Positions 1 through 9,953 are shown, numbered from the stretch's first letter. The stretch: DNA of 64,000 bases from Endozoicomonas sp965208385 (GCA_965208385.1 CBDBOO010000083.1:55143-119142); one strand, 5' to 3'. The notes: generated by a model not told the origin, from the letters alone. Translations and numbers: made by a program.

Positions 1-270
1 ATCAAGCAACTGTGTGAAAAGTTATTGCTGGATACAGGTACATTGACACCTTTATTGAAACGAATGGAAAAAGCAGGATTGATCTCCCGACGCCGAAATA
101 CGACAGATGAGCGGGAAGTACAAATCTTTCTCACTGAGCGATCAAGAGAAATGCATAAGGAGGCACGTAGTATTCCAGCCAGATTGAGCTGTAACAGTTC
201 ATCAGAGATTAATGAACTCATGAGCCTGAAAAATAATCTGGAAAAATTGATCAATGAGCTTAAAAGCTAA
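1..270 (+). CDS. MarR-family regulator, OhrR-like, C-terminal part
   Basis: This is the 3' end of a gene that begins before the window; the frame is open from base 1. The visible 89 residues cover the end of the recognition helix and the wing of a winged helix-turn-helix (LDTGTLTPLLKRMEKAGLI, then RRR and DERE), followed by a C-terminal dimerisation helix. The LDTGTLTPLLKR pattern is typical of the OhrR branch, whose members sense organic peroxides through an N-terminal cysteine. That cysteine lies outside the window, so the ligand cannot be confirmed. No ohr gene follows. MarR assignment is firm; OhrR is probable. Confidence 0.8.
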   Translation: MKQLCEKLLLDTGTLTPLLKRMEKAGLISRRRNTTDEREVQIFLTERSREMHKEARSIPARLSCNSSSEINELMSLKNNLEKLINELKS

Positions 271-277
271 TCAAAAA

Positions 278-305
278 CACCCCTTTTAGATAGCGGGGTG
301 CTATC
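278..305 (+). terminator. Possible hairpin after the MarR gene
   Basis: Two alternative hairpins overlap here: CACCCC (278-283) with GGGGTG (295-300), and GATAGC (289-294) with GCTATC (300-305). There is no T-run after either, so it would be a weak terminator at best. Confidence 0.3.
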
Positions 306-336
306 TGATACCTTCAATTACTATGGGTCTATGCCA

Positions 337-1779
337 TCACTCTTGAAGGTGAGGTGATGCTGGCTGCTCTTTCTTGCCGGGTTCACTCACTGAATATAAG
401 CTCTCGGGGTTCGTTCTTTTGTTGTCTATTCTCATCTTCAATGGCAATGGATATAACTGCCCTTTAAACTGGGAAGTGCCATCCCGTTCTGATTCCCATG
501 CCTTTTTCCAGACAGATCTGTGGGCTTTTCCTATATTAGTACTACGACGGTATTTATCATCTCCAGTCTCCCTGGACTTTGCTGATAAACGAGTATCGGG
601 AAGTTCGTTGGTCGTCGTTATGAAATGCTGTTCACAATGAGCGGTACTGACATATTGTGCCAGTTCATCCGAATCCAGGAGACAGGGCAATCCACCAAAT
701 ATTCTGCAGGCATCCTGTTGTTCATCATTCGAGTAGGTCACATCAAGAAATGCCGTTTTAAAATGGTTGTTTAAACGGACAAGGGAGCCAAGGTTGTGTT
801 CACAGAGTTCAGCACTGTAAGCGGCCAGCTTTTGGTAAATACCGTCGCTGGCACTAAAGAGTGCGCTGAAAACGTCACGGGCGAATCCTTTTTGCTGGTC
901 TCCCAGAATCGCGTACTGACCCATTACGTCAATGGCGGCGTATAGAATCCAGTACATCTGGGTGTAACAGGTTCCGCAGTTGTCCAGATGACTGGCAATA
1001 TGAACGAGTTGCTGTGGGATTGTGTTAGCTGTTATACGGCTGTGTAAAGCAGAGTCCCTGTTGATAGATTCATGCTGAGCGAGGGCTTCATCGTACAGTC
1101 TGAATAGATGGAATAACGTCCAGTAATCATGGTAATAAAAGGTATTCAAACTGCCATAATAGCTGAACCACTGCTCTGCAAGACCAACAAACCCCTCGTA
1201 ACTCTCCGGGGTTGTCGTTATATAGTTTTCATCGAAAAACTTTACTGCCATAGCCAGAATGGAACTGGCCATTTTCCCATAGGATAAAGACGAAGATGTG
1301 GTCGCCCGCTGAACAAAATCCGGCTTGCTCATGGTGTCTGTGAGTGCATTGTACAGAAGAGACTGATTGCAGGTTGATCCCAGAATATTCTGATAATCTG
1401 GCACAAGAATCGTTCGAGTTCTGTAAACCATTTTTGCCAGAGAATGAATTCGGCCCCTTGCGTACTGATTGTACGTGTTGTCATCGGTCATCAGCCAACT
1501 GTTACCGGTAACAGGAGTGTCGAGCAGAAACCGGATTGCTCCAATCACTGAAGGGTATTGCTCCGGTGTAAATGAGTGATAGCTGGAAATATTGATTCCC
1601 TGATTCAGGGTTTCAATGACGTAAGGGTCGAATTGATTCTGGTTATTATACAGAGGGTAGCTGCAGGGCGTGGGCATGGAGAAACAGTGCACCGACAGAG
1701 TCATCATAAATACGAGCAGTGCAGCATGCCCTGTTGCTTTGCAAAATTGAACCGAACCAGATTTTATGGCGATCTTCAT
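337..1779 (-). CDS. Secreted protein of unknown function (480 aa)
   Basis: I do not recognise this family. The N-terminus has a signal peptide: basic MKIAIKSG, then a hydrophobic stretch around residues 18-33, then a likely cleavage near SMPTPCS. The mature part is largely alpha-helical and aromatic-rich, with paired cysteines (CGTC near residue 268, several more near 345-385) that suggest disulfides in the periplasm or outside the cell. The last 80 residues are polar and basic and probably disordered. It stands alone, with no operon partner. The helical, cysteine-paired look is loosely like the activator half of M9 collagenases, but no metalloprotease motif is present and I would not assign that function. 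Confidence 0.7.
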   Translation of the reverse strand: MKIAIKSGSVQFCKATGHAALLVFMMTLSVHCFSMPTPCSYPLYNNQNQFDPYVIETLNQGINISSYHSFTPEQYPSVIGAIRFLLDTPVTGNSWLMTDDNTYNQYARGRIHSLAKMVYRTRTILVPDYQNILGSTCNQSLLYNALTDTMSKPDFVQRATTSSSLSYGKMASSILAMAVKFFDENYITTTPESYEGFVGLAEQWFSYYGSLNTFYYHDYWTLFHLFRLYDEALAQHESINRDSALHSRITANTIPQQLVHIASHLDNCGTCYTQMYWILYAAIDVMGQYAILGDQQKGFARDVFSALFSASDGIYQKLAAYSAELCEHNLGSLVRLNNHFKTAFLDVTYSNDEQQDACRIFGGLPCLLDSDELAQYVSTAHCEQHFITTTNELPDTRLSAKSRETGDDKYRRSTNIGKAHRSVWKKAWESERDGTSQFKGQLYPLPLKMRIDNKRTNPESLYSVSEPGKKEQPASPHLQE

Positions 1780-2028
1780 GGTAATACCAGAATAAATCCA
1801 TAGCAGGGGGAAATGTAGTCAAGGATTGTCGAAATGCACACTTGAAAGAAAATCAAAGAGATGTTGGCTGTTTGATTTCAGCTTTCTGAGAATGGTTGGC
1901 ATTGCCTGATCTGGTCACTCAGCTTCGAAAGTCAGTCTGGATGAATATCGAATTGTATCTGAACGGGTTTGCACAATAGACGATTGTCGACTAGTTATTC
2001 GCCTTTGTCATTTCTTCAGGTGCACGTT

Positions 2029-3210
2029 ATGTCTACCCGTCTTCTGTTGTTGTTTTTTTCCTGTTTATTGTTCATGGGTATAAGTTATTCAAATTACGAC
2101 GAATCGACATTGCAGATATCTGGAGATGATTATTCGACCTCAACAATGTCTATTATCCTGAAAGCTAATAGGCTGGCTGGCCAAACAATAGACAGTAATG
2201 AAACAACTTCAGCTAGCGATGAAACTGATAATTCATTAGCACCGGATGAATTGAATATCAGTTGGTATTTTCCCAATGAAACAGGGGTTTTCTTAGTTCT
2301 ATGTACTCGAGAACCTCTGGCCAACGCATTTGTGAGCCATATGGATGAGACCATCGATTCAGGACGTTACTGTTATACCTTTAGTTCTGTAGAGAGTTCT
2401 GTAGAGAGTTCTGTAGAGGGCTATGGCTCGATAAAGCTGGCAGTAGAGCCGAACAATTTAGATCTGGATCATAGTTATCTGTACACCGGTACCTCTCATT
2501 ATTATCTAGGCGGTGGTTCTCTTGTAGGGGATAGTTCTCTTGTTTCAGATACGACCTGTGACCAGACATGGGAACAAAAGGGCTGGTTGAATATTCAATC
2601 AGGTAGTAAACATGACCAATCCCAGCCAGATAGCTCGATAGAATCTCAATATAACGTGACTGGTGTCATCGTATTTGGCGGATGTATGTCGACTAAAAAA
2701 GGAAAAGAAGAGGGTAAAGGTGCGAATAATGGTGGAGCAAGTAGCCCTCCAGCAAAGGGTGGCCAAGAGGAGTCTTCGGGTCAACAGGGGGCATCACAAG
2801 CAACAGGCGGATCGGGTGGTGGAAAAAAACCACCCGGTGATGATGATAGTAAAAAAACACCGGCAGAAAGTGTGGGAATGGATCCGGACGATTATGAAGA
2901 AATTAAAAAGTTGCTGGAAACTGCTTTGCAACCGGGGCATCGGCAGATAAGTGTGCTTTTAAGAGGTCTTCAACAATTATCTCCAGGTACGGAACTGGAG
3001 GCTTGGGCTCAACAATTCAGTACTACTGGGCCTGTGACTCAATCTAACACTCATCTATGGAGCCATATATTTAACACAGCATCATCAAATCACTCTGAGC
3101 TTGATAGCTTGCTCATACTACTTATGAAGCATAAAAATAAAATAGTCATATCATCAGCCATACGTAGTGCCAGAGGACATGGTTCTCGTTATAAAGCAAG
3201 AAATAATTAA
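2029..3210 (+). CDS. Secreted low-complexity protein of unknown function (393 aa)
   Basis: Start chosen at ATG 2029 rather than the upstream in-frame TTG at 1969: 2029 opens directly with a signal peptide (MSTRLLLLFFSCLLFMGIS) and has a CAGG a few bases upstream. After it come a Ser/Thr/Asp-rich region, a stretch with three SSVE repeats encoded by a 12-bp tandem repeat, and a low-complexity Gly/Lys/Pro/Gln linker around residues 215-285. A short helical C-terminal domain (about residues 290-380) follows and ends in a basic tail. No known domain. Its neighbours on both sides are minus-strand secreted proteins, so it is a single-gene unit. Confidence 0.65.
   Translation: MSTRLLLLFFSCLLFMGISYSNYDESTLQISGDDYSTSTMSIILKANRLAGQTIDSNETTSASDETDNSLAPDELNISWYFPNETGVFLVLCTREPLANAFVSHMDETIDSGRYCYTFSSVESSVESSVEGYGSIKLAVEPNNLDLDHSYLYTGTSHYYLGGGSLVGDSSLVSDTTCDQTWEQKGWLNIQSGSKHDQSQPDSSIESQYNVTGVIVFGGCMSTKKGKEEGKGANNGGASSPPAKGGQEESSGQQGASQATGGSGGGKKPPGDDDSKKTPAESVGMDPDDYEEIKKLLETALQPGHRQISVLLRGLQQLSPGTELEAWAQQFSTTGPVTQSNTHLWSHIFNTASSNHSELDSLLILLMKHKNKIVISSAIRSARGHGSRYKARNN
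2383..2418 (+). repeat. 12-bp tandem repeat, 3 copies, in frame
   Basis: AGTTCTGTAGAG is repeated three times exactly (2383-2394, 2395-2406, 2407-2418). It encodes SSVE repeats inside the secreted protein. The 12-bp unit keeps the reading frame whatever the copy number. Confidence 0.9.
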
Positions 3211-3312
3211 CCACGGATGTAATCAGTTATAAAAGAGAAAACCTATGAGCTCAGTCAGCTGCATTTTCGGAATGGTATGCGCTGACTGAGTTAGAGTACT
3301 ACCTGTTTTTAA

Positions 3313-6300
3313 TTACTCTTCTAATATTTCCAGAGGATAACCATCATCACAGGCACCCCGATAGAGTGTGTTGTCTTTTAGCATAAATATCACATTATGA
3401 TCTGAGTGCATATTGTGTGGAAACAGCATGGTTGGTGCCCCTCTTGAGATATTAGAGAATACGAAACGGGCAAATCTACCACTCAAGACTTTTTCTGGTG
3501 GTGAAATACGGAACCATTCGCGGAAGAAGCTGTCCAGTTCGTACCTCCCCGGGGGGAGATGGAATACCATGGTATAGGGTGTCGTGTCTCCCAATGGGAA
3601 TGTCGTCTCACGGGAATCAGATAGTTGAAGCCAGGGTCTTAAAGAAATATCAATTTCATTCAGTGCCGTATTATATTTCCAACGAGGAACCTGAATAAGG
3701 CACTCGGTTGAATCCGGGCACCAATGTTCCTCGGACAGCCTTTGCTGGTAGCACATAAACTGTTTCAGCTGAAAACGTTCTTGTGAAGAACTTTGACGCA
3801 ATAGTATTTCAGTTAACTGGCTATAGATCAGCTGGTATAAATCATCCTTTGTTATTGAAACATTGTCAGTCGATAAATCTTCGAAAACACCACTGAAAAC
3901 AAGAGACTGAATCCCTGCAGAATCCACTTCTGTCAGAATAGGGAATCGTTTGAGCATGTCTAAGTGTAGAATCAGTCTGTCCACGGGTAGCTCACTGATA
4001 TGGGCTTTTTTTACATAATCAAATACAGCTATTTCCTGATCATTTGCAGTATAGAATCCCAGAAACTGAAATATCGGGTAGTAGAGGTTTGAATGTGCTA
4101 GGGAGGATAGGTCAGTCAGTCTTTTTACATGATCAGGATCTTCCAGCATAATGCATGCCTGACGCAGGTTTTCAGGCTGCATGGCAGCACAACCTCCTTT
4201 TTCTTCTTTTGTTTTTTCTAGAAAATCATTCTCCATGGTAGTGGCCACACGCTCAGGTATATTGCTTTTTATTTTGTCATGTTGAGTCAGGTGCCTGTTC
4301 AACCAGAAGAGGGCGCGATTCCAGAGTGGCAACAGCAGATGCCCCTGCTTGAATACTAAAATGTGCTCGACGAAGCTATTAATAGAAGCGAGTCGAATAA
4401 CATTATCCAGATAACCTACAATGTGGGTCATGTTTTGAAGGTTGAAACACTGTTTCTTATCAGGTGCCTTTGGGTTTTTGTTCAGGATATTACAGTGAAA
4501 CTGACCTTCAAGTAGAAACTCATCCGGATCTGTATTCTGATTAGTGGTTTTTGATCTTAGTACAGCTAATTCGAGGTTCCAGGTATTATCAACCCTGACT
4601 AGTTCAGGTCTGAGAATAAAACGGTTTTCCGGAAAATACATGGGAGGAACATGAATGATTGTTTCCTCCCAGTCCATCATTTGCATTAAGGAAGCCCAGT
4701 CGATAATCTGTGCCTCGTCCGTCCAGGAAACAGGGCAGTCCTGTTCATCCAGTACCGAGCAGATAGCGAGATGAAAGCGGATGAATTCACGATGATCAAC
4801 ATTTGAATAATAACAGTCGCCCCATTGGTCAGTACAAGCTTTAAAAGCTCGATTAAACCTATTGATTTGTATTTGTAAAGGAAGAAAGCTAAAGGGGTAA
4901 AAAGCAATGGCCGTTTTTTTTTCGTCAGTTTCTTTATAGACAAAAAAACCAAATGGGGGTTCGCTGTCGTACATAAATACGGAGACCATATTAATTTTGT
5001 CTTCGGTCATTTCAGAATGATAATGTGAAAGTAGATCCTGTAATCCCTGAGACCTGGGTGATCGTCCGTTTTTTATATTAATGTCCGAATCTTTTTGGTT
5101 CAGTCTGAATTGATCCGAACGTGGTTCCATATTTGTTCTAAATGGACGCTGAAAGTGCCAGTGTTTTCTGTAAGAAGAGGAACTGGCAGAAAAGTAATCG
5201 GTGGTGCTATCACCGCTGGCAGGTTGCTTCATTCTGGCAGGGGCAGGTGATATAACCCCCGTTTCTTTTTCAACAGTGAGGAAGCGGTCAGGAACAGTCG
5301 AATTCACTCTACCTACGCCATAGACTTCATTTGAAAAAAGGTTTTGTAGTGTGTTTGAGTTATGGTCATGAACTTCTTCTTCCAGGCTCCATTTACTATT
5401 ATTTTTAAACGAAAATAAATTGTATGAACTTGGCAGGTTGTCTAACCGGATATTGAGACGAATGTGCGCACTGTATGCTTTGTATCGATTGCTGAAAAAA
5501 CCGTTTTTATCCGGTAATTCGAGTATTCGTGCTTCATAGGAGATAGAGCTCAGCTCATTTTCACGGACTACTTGAAATGCTGGCGAAAACAATAAGTGCT
5601 TGTCACCAGGCTTATAAAATATATTGCTCGTTTGCGTGTGCCAGTACACTTTATGCGCCTCCTGTTGATACCAGGAAGACCCCGAGCGATTAATAAAGGA
5701 TGCAATTTCCTGTATGCATGCGCCGTGTAGACGCCTGGACCATTCACCCACTGGCATACCGCACCAAAGCATAACCTGGCTAAGAGGATCAAGATCACCA
5801 GGCGCATATTCTGCCAGTGTATTCGGTGAAATGAAGCTCGCCAGAATTTGAGCATTATGAAGGAGAAGGTTTTGGTAAAATTGGGTGGAGAAGTAATAAA
5901 CGGGCGTTTTGAAATCAACGATGTTTTTTGCTTGCTGTGCTGATACTCCCACTCTGGAGTAGCCTACTACACCATAAAAAAAAGCTTTTTTTTCCAGTGA
6001 AACTGTTCTCTGTATCATTCCTGCTGGGTTGTGACGGTATACAGCTGTCGCAGGAAACAGGTCTGGTGCTAAATCTTTTTGGCCAAATAAATTTATCAAA
6101 GACACTGCGGTGGTATCATTTTTTTTACTGGCCTGTTTGCAGGCTCTTCTCACTACCGGCTGGCCGGTTTTGCAGTCAGGGCTTGTGCCTTGTTTACCTT
6201 CATAGTCATTTCCGGGCTGGTAGTATTTCCAGTACCATAGGCCTATACCAGCAGATATTGCTGCAACTATGGTTGACAAGGTAATGGTTCTGGTAGAGAC

Positions 6301-7983
6301 AACAGGAAGTACTCCGAGCAGCAGAGCAGGTTCTGTTCTGGCAGAGCGTTTTAAATGGACAGGGACTATTATTCTTTTTCTGGACTTTTTATGGGAAGAC
6401 CGGAAACTGGTGAGTTTTTTCAGACAATGCCAGGTAGTGTCTCTGAGGTTCCGGCCTGCGGGTGTGGCTTTTTTCACACATTGTTCGACGGGGTAAGCAA
6501 TCAGGCTTTTAAGGAGTGCTGGTGTTGTTTTTGTGGGAGAAATGCTGTTTCTTTCGGGTATTACTGAGCTAGCAAGTGAGGTGGCATCGTCTGGTGCATT
6601 GCTCTTAGCTTGACCTCTTCTCTTACGCCGTTTTTTTTTACCTCTCTGATTAGAACCTTTATCAGGGCCACGAAAAAGTGTGCTTTTACTGGCATATTCC
6701 CCTGTCGTCGTCGACGGAACTGGTGATATCCCCATTTTTCTTTCTAACATTTCATCTTCTGAACTATCTGTCTGGTGTATCAATACAGGAACTGGTACAA
6801 GACTTGTGGAAGCACCAGGCTGCTGTTCACCGGTGGCGACGACCAGGGGTTGCTCTGTGACTGAAGAAGGAATAGATAGAGTGGGTGATGTCGCAGGAGT
6901 TACAACTTCCACAGCGGTTTCAGCTTCAGCGACTTCATCTGAAGGGGTTACCACATCATTGTTCGCCACAGGCTTATTTGCACCAACATCGGTAGTATCT
7001 GCATCCTTTGCATCAGCGGATGTGCTGGAATCCTTATCCAAGGGCTTCAGTGGTTTCTGAGAGGGTTCAGTGATTGGTTCAGTCTGATGATGTGAGGGAG
7101 TATTCTCAACTGTAATGATTAGTTCATCAGGCGGGTCTTCCACGAAAGCTTGTTGATCAACAGAAAGTGGTTTCGGCTTTTCATGGTTTTCACTCTGTCC
7201 AGTTTCTGTTGCCTGAACAGGGAGTGTAACGGCTTCAGAAAGAGGCCCGACAGATTCATCCGTTTCCTTGTTTACTTCTTCATTGGATTGGTTTTCAGGC
7301 GGATTAATGCCTTCAGAGTGGTGTGTGATTGGAGGAGAGTCATTTCCGATAAAAATCCCCTGTGGAACGGTGTGAATTGGGTGGCCGGAGGGTATGGAGT
7401 GAGACTCAAAGGGCATTGTATAAGACTGTGGATAACCACCGGGATGATGAGGGTATTGAGCCGTATTTACGGGGGAAACTGGCTGCCCCTGGGGTATAAA
7501 TCCGGGTGGTAGAAAGTTGGGATCGATAACATAGGGTCCCCCTTGTTGGGGTGGGTAGTGTGGTGACATTAGAGGAGGGGGGGGGAAAGCAGGTGCTGGC
7601 ACTGGCACCCAGAACCCAGCTGGGCTGAAATGAGCTGCCTGCGGGGGTTCCATTGAGAAGGGCATGTCAGAATATGGGGGAGCGACAGGCGGCTGCGGTA
7701 CAATGTGGCTCTGCAGGTAAAGGGCTGCTTCAGAATTCTCGATCAGCGTCAGTTCGCCTTCTCCTGTAGTTATCCATCCCTGTTGGAATAATTTTAATGA
7801 AGCTGATGTGATTTGGGGAGGGCCCATGGGGACAAAATTTATCAGGTTGTATTTAAATAAATCATGAAGCGTTTTGATGTCCATAGACCGGACTATCATG
7901 GAAACAGAGAACATCAATACCAGCATTGATAACTGAATACATCGTGTTGCGTTTGTCTTGAAAAACAAAAGACGCACAGACAT
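3313..7983 (-). CDS. Very large secreted or membrane protein with Pro-rich and basic regions (1556 aa)
   Basis: No family recognised. Order of visible parts: N-terminal signal sequence (about residues 14-33); Pro/Gly/His/Tyr-rich segment (about 85-215) with many PP, HPP and YPP motifs; acidic Ser/Thr/Glu-rich segment (about 215-430); a strongly basic patch (KKKRRKRRG, about 455-465); a second basic region near 530-550; a hydrophobic probable membrane segment (about 557-582, ending GIGLWYWKYY); then about 970 residues of mixed composition with many aromatics and scattered cysteines. The layout resembles large host-interaction proteins of marine symbionts, but this is inference. It has its own minus-strand unit; the 238 bp upstream hold its promoter. 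Confidence 0.7.
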   Translation of the reverse strand: MSVRLLFFKTNATRCIQLSMLVLMFSVSMIVRSMDIKTLHDLFKYNLINFVPMGPPQITSASLKLFQQGWITTGEGELTLIENSEAALYLQSHIVPQPPVAPPYSDMPFSMEPPQAAHFSPAGFWVPVPAPAFPPPPLMSPHYPPQQGGPYVIDPNFLPPGFIPQGQPVSPVNTAQYPHHPGGYPQSYTMPFESHSIPSGHPIHTVPQGIFIGNDSPPITHHSEGINPPENQSNEEVNKETDESVGPLSEAVTLPVQATETGQSENHEKPKPLSVDQQAFVEDPPDELIITVENTPSHHQTEPITEPSQKPLKPLDKDSSTSADAKDADTTDVGANKPVANNDVVTPSDEVAEAETAVEVVTPATSPTLSIPSSVTEQPLVVATGEQQPGASTSLVPVPVLIHQTDSSEDEMLERKMGISPVPSTTTGEYASKSTLFRGPDKGSNQRGKKKRRKRRGQAKSNAPDDATSLASSVIPERNSISPTKTTPALLKSLIAYPVEQCVKKATPAGRNLRDTTWHCLKKLTSFRSSHKKSRKRIIVPVHLKRSARTEPALLLGVLPVVSTRTITLSTIVAAISAGIGLWYWKYYQPGNDYEGKQGTSPDCKTGQPVVRRACKQASKKNDTTAVSLINLFGQKDLAPDLFPATAVYRHNPAGMIQRTVSLEKKAFFYGVVGYSRVGVSAQQAKNIVDFKTPVYYFSTQFYQNLLLHNAQILASFISPNTLAEYAPGDLDPLSQVMLWCGMPVGEWSRRLHGACIQEIASFINRSGSSWYQQEAHKVYWHTQTSNIFYKPGDKHLLFSPAFQVVRENELSSISYEARILELPDKNGFFSNRYKAYSAHIRLNIRLDNLPSSYNLFSFKNNSKWSLEEEVHDHNSNTLQNLFSNEVYGVGRVNSTVPDRFLTVEKETGVISPAPARMKQPASGDSTTDYFSASSSSYRKHWHFQRPFRTNMEPRSDQFRLNQKDSDINIKNGRSPRSQGLQDLLSHYHSEMTEDKINMVSVFMYDSEPPFGFFVYKETDEKKTAIAFYPFSFLPLQIQINRFNRAFKACTDQWGDCYYSNVDHREFIRFHLAICSVLDEQDCPVSWTDEAQIIDWASLMQMMDWEETIIHVPPMYFPENRFILRPELVRVDNTWNLELAVLRSKTTNQNTDPDEFLLEGQFHCNILNKNPKAPDKKQCFNLQNMTHIVGYLDNVIRLASINSFVEHILVFKQGHLLLPLWNRALFWLNRHLTQHDKIKSNIPERVATTMENDFLEKTKEEKGGCAAMQPENLRQACIMLEDPDHVKRLTDLSSLAHSNLYYPIFQFLGFYTANDQEIAVFDYVKKAHISELPVDRLILHLDMLKRFPILTEVDSAGIQSLVFSGVFEDLSTDNVSITKDDLYQLIYSQLTEILLRQSSSQERFQLKQFMCYQQRLSEEHWCPDSTECLIQVPRWKYNTALNEIDISLRPWLQLSDSRETTFPLGDTTPYTMVFHLPPGRYELDSFFREWFRISPPEKVLSGRFARFVFSNISRGAPTMLFPHNMHSDHNVIFMLKDNTLYRGACDDGYPLEILEE

Positions 7984-8065
7984 TCATTTCCCCTGTGAAT
8001 ATTTTTCTGCAGAAATCACCGCTCCGGATTGGGAATTCTAGATGCTGAATAAAAATCTGCACACA

Positions 8066-8147
8066 AGGTATTTCTTTAAATATGAAATGGACATTAAAAC
8101 GGGGGTGAAAGTCCTGTGAAGCAGGCGCTGCAACCCATGTGACTATC
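8066..8147 (+). promoter_or_regulatory. Cobalamin-riboswitch-like remnant
   Basis: On the + strand the order GGTATTTC, GAAATGG, ATTAAAACGGG, GGTGAAAGTCC, GCGCTGCAACCC, ATGTGAC follows the order of conserved boxes in AdoCbl riboswitches. The 3' closing segment is not clear and no vitamin B12 gene follows; the next gene is the antisense end of the MFS transporter. If real it is a decayed orphan. Group II intron domain I also contains GGTGAAAGTCC, so that alternative remains. Confidence 0.25.
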
Positions 8148-8221
8148 AGAAAAGAATCAACAGAGAATCAGCAGGTTACAAAGAGTACTCTGCTGAGTGC
8201 GTGCTTTAACAGGTGAAGTGT

Positions 8222-9424
8222 TTATGTCTGATTTGCTGTTTTCCCTGACACTGCAGATTGCAGGTTGCCCAATGGTTTTATCGAGCTGATGATGAGCGAT
8301 ACCACACCCATGCTCATCATGATCCAGAACACATTACCTGCAAGAGCATCAAAATACAGGCCGGTGATCAGAGTCATTATTGCCACCGCGGCGCTGACTG
8401 GAAATGCGTTATACAATGCCTGCAACGGGATAGCCATTTGCTCTGGCTGCTGCTGGATATAACGAATGCTGGCCAGATGGCAGACGCCAAAGGTAAGAGC
8501 ATGAAGAATCTGGGCCACAATCAGTAATGGCAGAGCTGTTGTTGAAGCCATAACAGACCAGCGGATAATAGCGCCCACGGCTGCAACCATCAGTAACTGA
8601 TTCACGGTAAAACGGTGAATAAAACGCCAGGAAAAGTAAAACAAAATAATTTCTGCCACCACTCCCATTGCCCATAGGAAGCCAATGGTTGAAGCGTCGA
8701 CACCATTGGCCTGCCAGTGCAGAACACTGAATGCGTAGAAGGCGGCATGGCTGCCCTGAAGCAATGAAACAATAATCAGAAACCAGATAATATCCCGTTG
8801 GGATAACAGCTTGATCAGTCCCCATTGCCGGGTTTGACTGGCCGGTGCTGCAACCTGAATGCCCGGCTCTGGGGTACGCATGGCAAACAGCAGCATGACA
8901 CCGGTTCCCAGTATCATGGTCCAGAGAATGCCATCTTCAGCCAGTGTATTCAGAATAAATCCGGAAATGGTTGTGCCAATTAAAAAACCTATAGAACCCC
9001 ACTGTCGGCTTTTTCCGTAGTCAATCTGCTTGTCTGTGGCGTATCGAATGGCCAGCACGTCGGAAAGGGGGATTGCAGGTGCCAGAAAAGCACTGAAAAC
9101 CAGGGTCATAATGGCCAGCAGCCAGATATTCTCACCGCAGAACAGAAGAATAATACAACTGACCAGCATGCCCAGAGTCAGTGCCCGAAGCATGGCCACC
9201 AGATGGCTGAGATTTTTTAATTGTGTGGCAACCAGAAGATTCGCCAGACAACGGACGATCAGACTGGTACCTAAAATAATGCCGATGTTTTCACTGGAAA
9301 TATTACGGCTTTTTAACCAGAGACCCCAGAAAGGCAGGAAATAGCTGAATACAAAAAAGAAGCTGAAAAAATAGATGGATACCCAGCTGAAAGGCGTTGC
9401 CCTGCCAAACCCTGCCTGCGACAA
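8222..9424 (-). CDS. MFS transporter, HcaT (3-phenylpropionate transporter) family
   Basis: A 400-aa polytopic inner-membrane protein with about 12 hydrophobic segments. The opening, with a F-x-PFWG-x-WLKSR motif (residues about 30-40) and an early IGIILGTSLIVR helix, is the signature of the HcaT/nucleoside:H+ symporter-like MFS group; E. coli HcaT is the best known member. The substrate is likely a small aromatic acid or nucleoside, but it cannot be read from sequence. The start is TTG at 9424, with AAGGA about 9 bases upstream. No hca catabolic genes are nearby, so the HcaT name marks family, not proven function. Confidence 0.8.
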   Translation of the reverse strand: MSQAGFGRATPFSWVSIYFFSFFFVFSYFLPFWGLWLKSRNISSENIGIILGTSLIVRCLANLLVATQLKNLSHLVAMLRALTLGMLVSCIILLFCGENIWLLAIMTLVFSAFLAPAIPLSDVLAIRYATDKQIDYGKSRQWGSIGFLIGTTISGFILNTLAEDGILWTMILGTGVMLLFAMRTPEPGIQVAAPASQTRQWGLIKLLSQRDIIWFLIIVSLLQGSHAAFYAFSVLHWQANGVDASTIGFLWAMGVVAEIILFYFSWRFIHRFTVNQLLMVAAVGAIIRWSVMASTTALPLLIVAQILHALTFGVCHLASIRYIQQQPEQMAIPLQALYNAFPVSAAVAIMTLITGLYFDALAGNVFWIMMSMGVVSLIISSIKPLGNLQSAVSGKTANQT

Positions 9425-9490
9425 AATGGAAATTCCTTATAATACGACACAGACTCACACAGCCTGTAATAGGGACGATAGTTTATCATT

Positions 9491-9763
9491 TTAGAAAATG
9501 CGTCGCTGCAGTTTGTTTTCCATATAGGTCATTAGTTGGTCAGCTATAAAGCCTGCCGATGGCTGCCTGAATAAAGTCCCTGAATAAAGTCCCTGAATAA
9601 AGTCCCTGAATAAAGTCCCTGAATAAAGTCCCTGAATAAAGTCACTTTTTGCTTTGGTATAAGCCGCTCTATCATTGTGATATTGCTGTGCAAGATTATT
9701 TTTTAACGCCGCGTACGCTTCAAGCGCGTCACTGTTTTTAATCAGATAGTCCCGGAACCAGTT
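9491..9763 (-). pseudogene. GrpB-family (UPF0157) remnant
   Basis: Reading the minus strand from 9760, the sequence WFRDYLIKNSDALEAYAALK, then LAQQYHNDRAAYTKAKSDFI, matches the conserved C-terminal part of GrpB-domain proteins. The frame is closed by TAG at 9764-9766 just upstream, and the N-terminal two thirds of the domain are absent. Downstream the frame runs through six 13-bp repeats (26 added residues) to a stop at 9491. It is therefore a truncated gene with an expanded tail, not a working copy. Confidence 0.7.
9566..9643 (+). repeat. 13-bp tandem repeat, 6 copies
   Basis: CCTGAATAAAGTC is repeated six times without mismatch (9566-9643). The unit is not a multiple of three; three units give a 13-residue coding period, so six copies keep the minus-strand GrpB remnant in frame. 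Confidence 0.95.
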
Positions 9764-9953
9764 CTATTCCTTTATATCGCCATTTCGGATTCGATGGAAA
9801 AAGAATCACGGAGTTGCGCTTTAAACCGGTCATTAGGCATACCTGTTTCCTGATCTGGAAAAGCCAATTCTCCCCGGCGGTATTGTGAAAACAATCAAAA
9901 TACACTCGTTAAACATCATTTTTCAGGCTGACACGGGAGTGTTAAATAAATCC

